The notes beneath the pieces are model-generated. The model made no database searches. It was not told the DNA's origin and saw only the letters and a list, made by a program, of their open reading frames with translations. 64,000 nucleotides of DNA from assembly GCA_944321365.1 (NCBI GenBank), contig CALULA010000001.1, positions 310,001 through 374,000 of the forward strand, read 5' to 3'. This document shows, piece by piece, positions 25,193 through 32,304 of the stretch (its first letter is position 1; every line of letters begins with the position of its first letter). The position numbers were made by a program, and so were the translations under genes. Origin of the DNA: an uncultured Paraprevotella sp. (GTDB taxonomy: Bacteria > Bacteroidota > Bacteroidia > Bacteroidales > Bacteroidaceae).

Positions 25193-26491
25193 ATGTATCT
25201 ACATGAAAAATTAGAAACCCTGACACGTTCTGAAATCGAGGCCTTGCAGTGGGAGCGTCTGCAGCGTACGTTGGAACGTTGTATGAATTCACCTTTCTAC
25301 CGCAAGCGGTTTGCCGACGCTCACTTGACGCTTGCCGACATCCGTTCGTTGGACGATTTGCAGAAGATTCCTTTCACCACCAAACAAGACTTGCGGGATA
25401 ATTATCCTTTCGGACTGGCGGCTGTTCCGATGAGTGAAGTCGTGCGGCTGCATTCTTCCAGCGGAACAACGGGAACGCCTACGGTGATTCTGCACACGCA
25501 GAAAGACCTGGACGAGTGGGCCAATGCCGTGGCCCGCTGCCTTTATATGGTGGGGTTGCGCCGTGGAGATGTGTTTCAGAACTCGTCCGGCTACGGCATG
25601 TTCACCGGCGGACTGGGCTTTCAGTATGGAGCCGAACGGCTGGGCATGCTGACGGTGCCGGCGGCGGCGGGAAACACCAAGCGGCAGATCAAGTTCATCC
25701 GCGACTTCGGTACGACGGCACTGCACGCCATTCCCAGCTACGCCAGCCGCATTCACGAGGTGATGGAGGAGATGGGTGTGGACCCGCGCCGCGACACGAA
25801 GCTACGCACCCTCATCATCGGGGCGGAACCGCATTCGGAAGAGCAGCGGCGCAAGATAGAACAGATGCTGGGCGTCAAGGCCTACAACTCGTTCGGCATG
25901 TCGGAGATGTGCGGACCGGGAGTGGCATTCGAGTGCACGGAACAGAACGGAATGCATATCTGGGAGGACTATTACATCGTGGAGATTGTGGACCCCGTGA
26001 CGCTGGAGCCCGTTCCGGACGGCGAGGTGGGCGAGCTGGTGCTGACCACCATCAACCGCGAGGCCATGCCGCTGTTGCGTTACCGCACGCGCGACCTGAC
26101 CCGCTTCCTGCCCGGTGAATGTCCTTGCGGGCGGCATCACCGCAGGCTGGACCGCATGAAAGGCCGCAGCGACGACATGATGATTCTGAAGGGCGTGAAC
26201 ATCTTCCCCATACAGATTGAGACGGTGCTCATGCAGTTTGAGGAGCTGGGTACGGACTATCTGATCACGCTGACCAACGAGGAGGCCAACGACCTGATGA
26301 CCGTGGAGGTGGAACTGAAGGATTTCAGCGATGATTATGCCCGTCTGCAGGCCCTGACCAAGGAGATTACGCGCCAGCTGAAGGACGAGATACTGCTCAC
26401 GCCGTTGGTGAAACTGGTGCCCAAGGGAGCATTGCCTAAGCAGGAAGGCAAGGCCGTGAGAGTGAGAGACCTGCGTAAAACATTGATTTAA
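25193..26491 (+). CDS. Phenylacetate-CoA ligase family protein (PaaK-like)
   Basis: A 432-residue adenylate-forming enzyme that joins an aryl-acetic acid to coenzyme A using ATP. The ATP loop is S-S-S-G-T-T-G-T-P-T (residues 88-97). The core motif is Y-N-S-F-G-M-S-E-M-C-G-P-G, followed by Y-R-T-R-D-L-T, and the C-terminal lid begins near D-R-M-K-G-R-S-D-D-M-M-I-L-K-G-V-N-I-F-P, the PaaK signature. A C-P-C-G segment precedes it. No phenylacetate oxidation genes are near. In anaerobic gut bacteria these enzymes often pair with an ACT-domain protein and with 2-oxoacid ferredoxin oxidoreductases, making or recycling aryl-acetates from aromatic amino acids. That role is inferred; only the ACT partner is seen, 14 bases downstream. 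Confidence 0.93.
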   Translation: MYLHEKLETLTRSEIEALQWERLQRTLERCMNSPFYRKRFADAHLTLADIRSLDDLQKIPFTTKQDLRDNYPFGLAAVPMSEVVRLHSSSGTTGTPTVILHTQKDLDEWANAVARCLYMVGLRRGDVFQNSSGYGMFTGGLGFQYGAERLGMLTVPAAAGNTKRQIKFIRDFGTTALHAIPSYASRIHEVMEEMGVDPRRDTKLRTLIIGAEPHSEEQRRKIEQMLGVKAYNSFGMSEMCGPGVAFECTEQNGMHIWEDYYIVEIVDPVTLEPVPDGEVGELVLTTINREAMPLLRYRTRDLTRFLPGECPCGRHHRRLDRMKGRSDDMMILKGVNIFPIQIETVLMQFEELGTDYLITLTNEEANDLMTVEVELKDFSDDYARLQALTKEITRQLKDEILLTPLVKLVPKGALPKQEGKAVRVRDLRKTLI

Positions 26492-26505
26492 AGAAGAAAA
26501 AAGCT

Positions 26506-26934
26506 ATGACAGTACATCAGATATCTATTTTTGTGGAGAACAAGTCGGGCACGTTGTTGCACGTGCTGGATTTGTTTAAGGAGTCGGGCATACAGTTGAT
26601 TGCCTCTACGATTTCAGACACGGTGGAGTATGGCATCTATCGCGTTATCTGTTCCGAGCCTAAGCGTGCCTATGAGGTGCTCAAGGCTGCCGGCATTTCC
26701 GCCAGCGTATCGGAAGTGTTTGCCATAACGCTGGACAACAGTCCGGGCCGGGCCGCCGACGCCGTCCGTTTCATCACGGGGGCGGGCATAGGCATCTCCT
26801 ACCTCTATTCGTTCCTGTTGGGGGGCAAGGGCATCCTGGTGTTCCGCACGGACGACGTGGAGCGTACCAAGGAAGTCATCCGTGCGCAGGGACTGTCATC
26901 AATTGATGATGAGGGACTGATGGCGTTGGCGTGA
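26506..26934 (+). CDS. Tandem ACT-domain protein linked to PaaK
   Basis: A 142-residue protein of two ACT folds: the first begins H-Q-I-S-I-F-V-E-N-K-S-G-T-L, the second around S-V-S-E-V-F-A-I-T-L-D-N-S-P-G-R-A. The glycine loops (K-S-G-T and S-P-G-R) are the usual amino-acid binding sites. It follows the ligase gene after 14 bases and shares its promoter. A sensor of aromatic amino acids that tunes the ligase is a fair guess from the pairing, not something the sequence proves. Confidence 0.9.
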   Translation: MTVHQISIFVENKSGTLLHVLDLFKESGIQLIASTISDTVEYGIYRVICSEPKRAYEVLKAAGISASVSEVFAITLDNSPGRAADAVRFITGAGIGISYLYSFLLGGKGILVFRTDDVERTKEVIRAQGLSSIDDEGLMALA

Positions 26935-26961
26935 GGGGATTTCAGTGCCTTTCCCCGTCCG

Positions 26962-27246
26962 TTACCAGTAGTTGCGGGCGATGGCCAGCATGCGGCGGCG
27001 GTTGGGAAACGTCTGTAGGTCCTCGTCGGTGAGGCACAGATCGCGGAGGGCGTACAAGTCTTCGGCCTCGTCCGTGCGGTTGTCGTCCACAAGGCGGAAG
27101 ATGTGGTTGCGGGCGTCTGCTATCCTGACGGCTTTCTGGCTGTAGACGGGGTCTGGCTCCTGCTCCAGTGCCCGCCCGACAAAGCGGAAGAGCGCATCGG
27201 CAAATGCTTCTGCTTCCTCTGCATGGTTCATGGCTGTGTTGTTCAT
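26962..27246 (-). CDS. Small conserved hypothetical protein
   Basis: A 94-residue acidic, helical protein without a signal peptide or membrane segment. The centre (S-Q-K-A-V-R-I-A-D-A-R-N-H-I-F-R-L-V-D-D) and the C-terminal N-R-R-R-M-L-A-I-A-R-N-Y-W look like real protein with alternating charge and hydrophobic faces. I believe similar short proteins occur in other Bacteroides, but cannot name a function. It lies downstream of the TlpA-like gene on the same strand, past a hairpin, and converges with the ACT gene 27 bases away. A second ATG at 27231 is possible. Confidence 0.7.
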   Translation of the reverse strand: MNNTAMNHAEEAEAFADALFRFVGRALEQEPDPVYSQKAVRIADARNHIFRLVDDNRTDEAEDLYALRDLCLTDEDLQTFPNRRRMLAIARNYW

Positions 27247-27266
27247 CTTATTATGGTTTACGGAAA

Positions 27267-27294
27267 GGGTGGAACGTTGCGTTCCGCCCTTTTT
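27267..27294. terminator. Hairpin between the TlpA-like gene and the small gene
   Basis: GGGTGGAAC (27267-27275) pairs with GTTCCGCCC (27281-27289; one G-U) around a 5-base loop, flanked by AAA and TTTTTT. It sits just past the stop of the TlpA-like gene on the minus strand, where only three T follow, so read-through into the small gene is likely. On the plus strand it has the stronger T run. Confidence 0.6.
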
Positions 27295-28578
27295 TCATTG
27301 TTGTTCCAGATAGGTGCGGATGCTTTCCGGCGACGGGTCGCGTTCCACTACGTTGCCCTTCTTGTCGATGAGGAAGATGGCTCCGCCACTTTGCGGCACG
27401 CCGTAGCGTTCCCACACCGCCTGCCGGTCGTCCAGTTCGTACAGCTGCACCCACGGATAGCCGTCCTTCTCCACGGCGGCCTCCATGGCGCGGGTGTTGC
27501 CCCACTCGCGGGCGATGCCCACCACGGTGAAGCCCTTGTCCTTGTATTCCTCATAAATGGGGATCAGGGCCTTGGAATGGCGGCGGCAGGGGCCGCACCA
27601 CGAGGCCCAGAGGTCGATGACGGCCACCTTGCCCCGCACCAGCTCGGACAGCGTCTTCTCCGTGCCGTCCAGACAGGGCAGCTTGAAGTCGATGAAACGC
27701 TGACGTCCGTCCGTCATCTCCGTGGCTGCCAAGGTGTTGCGGATGCGCTGCATGAACGGATGCTGCGGGAAGAGCCGCTCGTATTGCGGCAGGAGGGCCG
27801 TCAGGCTGTCGCGGAAGCTGTCGGACAACTGCTGTTGCGTAATCATATTGCGGAGCAGGAAGAGGTGGGCCAGACCCGGCTCGTCCGCACACCGCCTGTA
27901 GGAGGCCGCCAGTTCGTCCGCCCCGGCCCTGGCCCATTCCTGCTGCATGGCTTCCAGCAGGGCGTACCCCTCGGCGGTGTAAACGGCTTTGTCGGCATAC
28001 AGCTGGCGGGCCTTTTCCTCATATTGCAGCCGTTCTTCCTCCGGCGTGCCGGGGGCGTGTAGGATGCTGAGCAGCACCTTGGCCGTGTCCGACAGATATT
28101 TCGGGTCGTCTATCTCACGGCCCATCTGCGTGTGGCGGGCATAGCGTCGGAACATCTCCCGCCGATTGTCCTGCAGTTCACGGTTCTGCACCCCTCCGTC
28201 CACGCGGCTCTCCTGTTCCCTGTCCTCGCCGTAGAGCGTGGCTTTCAGCTCTCCCGGCTCGTTCAGGAACGGGATGGGGAAGACGCTTCCCGCAGCGGCT
28301 TCTTCCTCGAACACGAACTGGTAGCCCCGCACGATGCTGTCCGTCAGGGTGTAGTCAAACCGCCCGTCGCGGATGGGGATGCTGACGGGCGTCGCGACGC
28401 GCAAGTCTGCATCGTATTCCGTCAGCCAGAGCGTCCGGCTTTGTGGGCGGCCGACGACTTCTCCCGTAATGCGGGTGGCGAATGTCGCGGGGCCGGTCTG
28501 TGCGGAGAGCGGTCGGCTGCTTCCGGCAAGGGCGAGGACGGTGCTGAGCGTTGCAGCGAGGATGAAGTTCGGTTTCAT
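27295..28578 (-). CDS. Exported TlpA/AhpC-type thioredoxin with DUF4369-like N-terminus
   Basis: A 427-residue periplasmic protein with a signal peptide (cut near S-A-Q, residue 27). The N-terminal 100 residues of the mature part form a beta domain like DUF4369, followed by a helical linker. The last 130 residues are a thioredoxin fold with the redox pair C-G-P-C (Cys328, Cys331) in W-A-S-W-C-G-P-C-R. The usual cis-proline before the F-L-I-D strand is missing: the segment reads Y-G-V-P-Q-S-G-G-A-I-F-L-I-D. The family keeps periplasmic cysteines reduced or acts in cytochrome maturation; which applies here is unknown. It has a very good promoter and lies beside array D. Confidence 0.9.
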   Translation of the reverse strand: MKPNFILAATLSTVLALAGSSRPLSAQTGPATFATRITGEVVGRPQSRTLWLTEYDADLRVATPVSIPIRDGRFDYTLTDSIVRGYQFVFEEEAAAGSVFPIPFLNEPGELKATLYGEDREQESRVDGGVQNRELQDNRREMFRRYARHTQMGREIDDPKYLSDTAKVLLSILHAPGTPEEERLQYEEKARQLYADKAVYTAEGYALLEAMQQEWARAGADELAASYRRCADEPGLAHLFLLRNMITQQQLSDSFRDSLTALLPQYERLFPQHPFMQRIRNTLAATEMTDGRQRFIDFKLPCLDGTEKTLSELVRGKVAVIDLWASWCGPCRRHSKALIPIYEEYKDKGFTVVGIAREWGNTRAMEAAVEKDGYPWVQLYELDDRQAVWERYGVPQSGGAIFLIDKKGNVVERDPSPESIRTYLEQQ

Positions 28579-28600
28579 ATTGCGGCAGATTTTGTCGCGG

Positions 28601-28631
28601 CAAAGTTAACTAAAAAAACAGTAGGAACAAA
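28601..28631 (-). promoter_or_regulatory. Promoter of the TlpA-like gene
   Basis: On the minus strand TTTG (28631-28628), a 19-base spacer, then TAACTTTG (28608-28601). Among the best consensus matches in the window. The start is near 28594, 16 bases before the ATG. Confidence 0.8.
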
Positions 28632-28793
28632 ATGCGTGTGCCGGAAAATGAGGAGCGATATTCAGCCGTCGGCCCGCGCTCTTTTCGGAAGACGAAAGTC
28701 TGCCAGAATGGCAGTTCTACAGAGTTTCCGGCAATGCCAAAACGGTCCGTCTGGAGAGCAGTGGGCGTTGTTTTGTGAGGGAAATGCCGCTAT

Positions 28794-29035
28794 TGCGCAT
28801 AACCGTTCCCGAAGATGCGTAGAAATGTTAATCTCCCTGCGGAGAGATGGCTGCTTTTGTGCGGAAAAACGCTTCCGGCTGTGCGCAAAGAATGTTCCGG
28901 CAATGCGCAAAGCCGCAACTTTTTGTGCGCAAAGGCGGTCGCGGACATGCGCAAGGCCGGAAATGTTGGTGCGGAAAGCCCTTTCCGGCACTTTTCTGCA
29001 CCCTGATGAGCGTTGCGGAGAGGTTTGCAGAATGT
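28794..29035. repeat. 22-bp phased TGCGCA array D (11 register positions)
   Basis: Hexamers on an exact 22-bp grid: TGCGCA 28794, TGCGTA 28816, TGCGGA 28838, TGCGGA 28860, TGCGCA 28882, 28904, 28926 and 28948, TGCGGA 28970, a lost unit at 28992, and TGCGGA 29014. Ten of eleven positions keep TGCG. Spacer bases differ from unit to unit, though CCGG is frequent 12-16 bases after the core. This is the longest and cleanest array of the family. Confidence 0.92.
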
Positions 29036-29049
29036 CAGCGGAAAGCCTC
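29028..29049 (+). repeat. Dispersed 22-base repeat, copy 2
   Basis: Matches 8564-8585 at 20 of 22 positions, around GTCAGCGGAAA. It overlaps the end of array D but sits one base off its register. Confidence 0.6.
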
Positions 29050-29090
29050 ATTCGCTTTCCTTACTTTCTGAAAGGTTGGGGAGATAAGGG

Positions 29091-29138
29091 AGTCTGTCCC
29101 GGCGAGGTGTCAGAATAATGGCGGACAGACTGTCTTTT
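29091..29138 (+). terminator. Orphan terminator-like hairpin
   Basis: AGTCTGTCC (29091-29099) pairs perfectly with GGACAGACT (29123-29131), loop 23 bases, followed by GTCTTTTTG. No plus-strand gene precedes it. It would end any plus-strand transcript through array D. Confidence 0.45.
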
Positions 29139-29379
29139 TGCATTTTCGTGATGCCGTGAGAATGGCGTGCGTGCGACTGTTCTCCTGTTCAAGCCCGGAC
29201 AGAAGATTCTCACAGGGTGAAGTGCTGCAATTTTGTCAGTTCCCGATGAGACTGTGCGCGGTTGTCATGCCGTTTTTTTATGGTGCTGTGGGCAGGGCAC
29301 GTCCGTAGCTGTTTTTCATTCCGTTCTGAAACAGGTTGTTTTTACGGAGACGTGTATGTCACTTTTGTGCAGGCAAGGC

Positions 29380-29425
29380 GGCTGGCATGAGGCGGGTGAT
29401 GTGTAGTGACCGCCTTATGCCAGCC
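29380..29425 (-). terminator. Long hairpin after the last MG2 gene
   Basis: A 16-bp stem (29380-29395 with 29410-29425, one G-U pair), 14-base loop, just past the stop at 29443. There is no good T run on the minus strand, so it may act as an RNA-stabilising 3' end rather than a classic terminator. Confidence 0.6.
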
Positions 29426-29442
29426 GCACGGTGTGGCGCGTG

Positions 29443-32229
29443 TCAGGGACGGAAGGACAGATTGTCCGTTTTCCAGACTACCGGACGTCCGTCTGTGGTG
29501 ATACCTTCGGCCTCGACGGACAGGACGGAGGTCTTGCTGTTGTTGTACAGGCGCACGGTGGCCTGGCCGTTGGCATCGAACGTCAGGCGGGGCAGCCAGA
29601 GCAGCGTGCGGCGATGGTCCTTGACATCGGGCAGCGTACGTTGGCTGTAGTCCGGGCTGTAGAAGTCCGTGCACACGGCATAGCCCTGCCGCACGTAGCG
29701 GCGGTCGCGGTAGGTGGGGCGCACGGCGTCGCCGGGCAGGAGGCGGTAGTCGATGATGACTTCCGGCTGGTCGTCCCCTTGGTACTTCCAGCTGCCTTGC
29801 TCGCGCGGGGCGTAGTCGGTGTAGATGTAGAGCTTGTCCAGATTTCTGAGGTAGTGATATTTGCGCCGCGTGAAGTCTGTCATGGAGAACAGGGCCGATG
29901 GCGTGTTAAGCTGTTCTCCTTCCGATGTGATCATTTGCTGGCCTGGCTTGAGGTTGAGTGCCCGTCCGTCGTAGCGTTCCTGCAGGAAGTAGTGGCGGTC
30001 CAGCCCCATGTCGCCCACGAATGCCGTGGCCACCTGTCGTGAGAACGTGCGCCAGTCGTACATGCCGCCGTTCAGTCCGTAGTCCGCTGTCAGGTTGAAC
30101 GCCTCGTAGGCGTCCACCACCACCGCCGGTTTCGACAGGTTCAGTTTGCGCAGTCCGCCGCGCCGGCTGCGTACGGTGACGGTGGACAGCATGCGGTCGG
30201 TGAACGAGCCTGTACCCCCTTCGCTGTCCGTGTCGTAGGGGCCTTCAAACGCTGCGTCGTGGTAGTAGCTGTAGGGTTTGGGAAAGACGGGGTAGAAAGG
30301 GTCGAGTTTGACGTAGAAGTCGGGATAAGCCTCTTCGTCCATGAATCCCTTGGTCTGTTTCTTTTCCAGATATTTCATGCTTTTCGTGGTGTCCGATGCG
30401 CCGAGGAAGAGGATGTGCTCGCCGTAGACGCGGGGCGAGAGCAGGTTGAAGCGGTGGCCTTCCGTGGTCTGTTCGGCTTCCACGATGTCCGTACCCTGAA
30501 TGAACGAGGCTTCTACGCGCACTTCCTTCTTCATCTTCCGGATGTCCGTTCCGTACAGGTGCTGCAGGTCCCACGTCGGGTCGGTAGCGGAGGTGTAGAA
30601 AGGGAAATCCTTGCCGAGCGGCGGGAAGTAGAACGCTTCGCCATAGTCGGCGTCCTGCAGCAGGGGGTAGGTGCGGTGTACGCTGCCCGCCAGTGTCTGC
30701 AACCGTTCCGGAAGGGTGATTTCCAGCGGTTCGCCACTCGTTCCGGCCATCATCTGCCAGTCGTATCTGCGCCATCCCTGCACCATCATGAGCAGGTCCA
30801 GTGCGGCGCGGTGCAGGCTGTCGTCCGCCTCGAAGTAGTAGCCGGGGGCTTCCACAAAGCCTTTCAGTTCGCTGGCCAGGAGCATCTCGGTGAGCATCGT
30901 GCCGTTGTCGTAGGTGGGTTCGTCCGTGGCATGGTCGCGCACGGCGAGTGATACGCTGGCCGCTGTGTCGGAGGGTTGCGTCAGCGTGAATGTCAGTTCT
31001 ATGGGTTCAAACGGAGCATATTCGTTTTTGATGCCGTCCATGGTGATTTGCGGACGGTGGTATTCCTGATGATTGACGAATATGAGGCGGTCGGCATAGA
31101 TGCGTCCGTCGCCGTCGAAGAGGGTAATCTGGTTGACGCCTGTGGGCAGGGAGTCCGTCGGGAGCATCAGGGTGCTTTTCCCCGTCGCGTCCGGCTGAAT
31201 GGCGCGGAACAGGCGGGGGACACCTCCGTGCAGCACCTGCAGTCCGAGCGGTCCGCTGGCGGTGCTTTCTGCCGGGCGGCGGCCTGCGATGCCGATGCGC
31301 AGTGCGGTGCTGTCCTGTGTGACGTGAAGGGTATAGCCGTCCGGCTCAGCTTCCGGCAGCGGCACCTCGTAGTCGTTGCCCGCATAGTGCAGCAGGGCTT
31401 TGCATGCGCCGCCGGATGCCGCTGCCGGCAGGGTGAACATGCCCCGTCCGCGGTGCAGTGTCGGCGTGCGGGCCACTTCCAGTCCGTTGCTGTTCCTGAC
31501 GGACAGTTCGGCCTGCAGGTGCTGCCCGTCCTCATCGTTCAGTTCAAAGGCGATGCGGTTGTCGGTGCCCGCTATCAGATGTCCGCCTTCGGGGTAGAAG
31601 CGCAGGTCTATTTCGGGTTTTCCCTTGCGGCTCTTATAGTAACGCCGCATGGGGCGCAGGGTCATGTCTTTGGGATATTTCCCGGCCTCCTGGGGCTTGT
31701 CGAACACGGGGAAGACGCGGGAGTAGAGTTTGTCATAGTCGCGGAAGAAATCCTTGGCCATCTTTTCGTTGTAGAACATGTCCTCCGTGTACTGGGAGTG
31801 CGGGTGTTCGTTTTTTCCGAAGTTGAGCATCCATCGTGTGTAGGCCCGCAGTTCGTAGTAACCGGCATAGAGCGAGTCGGTGAGGGTGAAGGCACCGTGC
31901 GCCGTGCCGTCGGTCAGTGGCAGCTGCTGCCGTTCCACGAGATAGCCGTCCGGTGTGAGGAGTTCCACGTAGAGGATGCGGCTCAGGTCGGTGAGCGTGC
32001 CCCGGTCCGAGCGGGTGACATAGCCTTTGTACCAGATGGTGTCGCCTACGAAATAGCAGGTGTTGTCGATGTGCAGGTATACTTTTTCTTGTGGCAGAGC
32101 CTGGCCGAAATGTTCCACTTTCCGGGCCAGTGAGTCGATGCCGGGAGCGGTTTGTGCGCAGAGAGATTGTATCGTGGGCTGTCCGCAGCACACCGCGAAC
32201 AGGAGTTGCAAGAATATCCGACGTTTCAT
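29443..32229 (-). CDS. Exported MG2-domain protein with TonB-plug-like region, paralogue 1
   Basis: A 928-residue exported protein (signal peptide to about residue 26, S-L-C-A-Q). The N-terminal part opens with Q-E-K-V-Y-L-H-I-D-N-T-C-Y-F-V-G-D-T-I-W-Y-K, an MG2 fold as in alpha-2-macroglobulin-like proteins. A carbohydrate-binding-like beta region follows. The C-terminal third holds a plug-like segment (T-V-T-V-R-S-R-R-G-G and A-V-V-V-D-A-Y-E-A-F-N). It is too short for a full TonB barrel. Such proteins are common in Bacteroidota cell envelopes and their role is not established. It is the third gene of a tandem. Its nearest relative is the adjacent upstream gene, with long stretches of near identity separated by diverged parts. 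Confidence 0.85.
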   Translation of the reverse strand: MKRRIFLQLLFAVCCGQPTIQSLCAQTAPGIDSLARKVEHFGQALPQEKVYLHIDNTCYFVGDTIWYKGYVTRSDRGTLTDLSRILYVELLTPDGYLVERQQLPLTDGTAHGAFTLTDSLYAGYYELRAYTRWMLNFGKNEHPHSQYTEDMFYNEKMAKDFFRDYDKLYSRVFPVFDKPQEAGKYPKDMTLRPMRRYYKSRKGKPEIDLRFYPEGGHLIAGTDNRIAFELNDEDGQHLQAELSVRNSNGLEVARTPTLHRGRGMFTLPAAASGGACKALLHYAGNDYEVPLPEAEPDGYTLHVTQDSTALRIGIAGRRPAESTASGPLGLQVLHGGVPRLFRAIQPDATGKSTLMLPTDSLPTGVNQITLFDGDGRIYADRLIFVNHQEYHRPQITMDGIKNEYAPFEPIELTFTLTQPSDTAASVSLAVRDHATDEPTYDNGTMLTEMLLASELKGFVEAPGYYFEADDSLHRAALDLLMMVQGWRRYDWQMMAGTSGEPLEITLPERLQTLAGSVHRTYPLLQDADYGEAFYFPPLGKDFPFYTSATDPTWDLQHLYGTDIRKMKKEVRVEASFIQGTDIVEAEQTTEGHRFNLLSPRVYGEHILFLGASDTTKSMKYLEKKQTKGFMDEEAYPDFYVKLDPFYPVFPKPYSYYHDAAFEGPYDTDSEGGTGSFTDRMLSTVTVRSRRGGLRKLNLSKPAVVVDAYEAFNLTADYGLNGGMYDWRTFSRQVATAFVGDMGLDRHYFLQERYDGRALNLKPGQQMITSEGEQLNTPSALFSMTDFTRRKYHYLRNLDKLYIYTDYAPREQGSWKYQGDDQPEVIIDYRLLPGDAVRPTYRDRRYVRQGYAVCTDFYSPDYSQRTLPDVKDHRRTLLWLPRLTFDANGQATVRLYNNSKTSVLSVEAEGITTDGRPVVWKTDNLSFRP

Positions 32230-32304
32230 GAAAAACAGTTTTTTTAATTAAGCCTCTAAAATAGTGTATTCTTTCGGATTAGGCAAAGTTCCGCGCAGAT
32301 TTCT

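Larger units (their letters stand above)
28632..29379. other. 750-bp gene-free space holding array D
   Basis: No open frame here has recognisable protein features. It contains the longest 22-bp array (28794-29035), the second copy of the 22-base repeat (29028-29049) and a plus-strand terminator-like hairpin (29091-29138) with no gene before it. The remainder shows nothing assignable. Confidence 0.6.

Noticed and set aside
28794..29035. CRISPR array
   Set aside because: The step is only 22 bp, the conserved part is 6-8 bases, spacers of about 14 bases are too short, and no cas genes are in the window.
30976..32133. A 385-codon plus-strand frame opposite the MG2 gene
   Set aside because: A shadow; a similar frame occurs opposite the second paralogue because the coding strands are alike.
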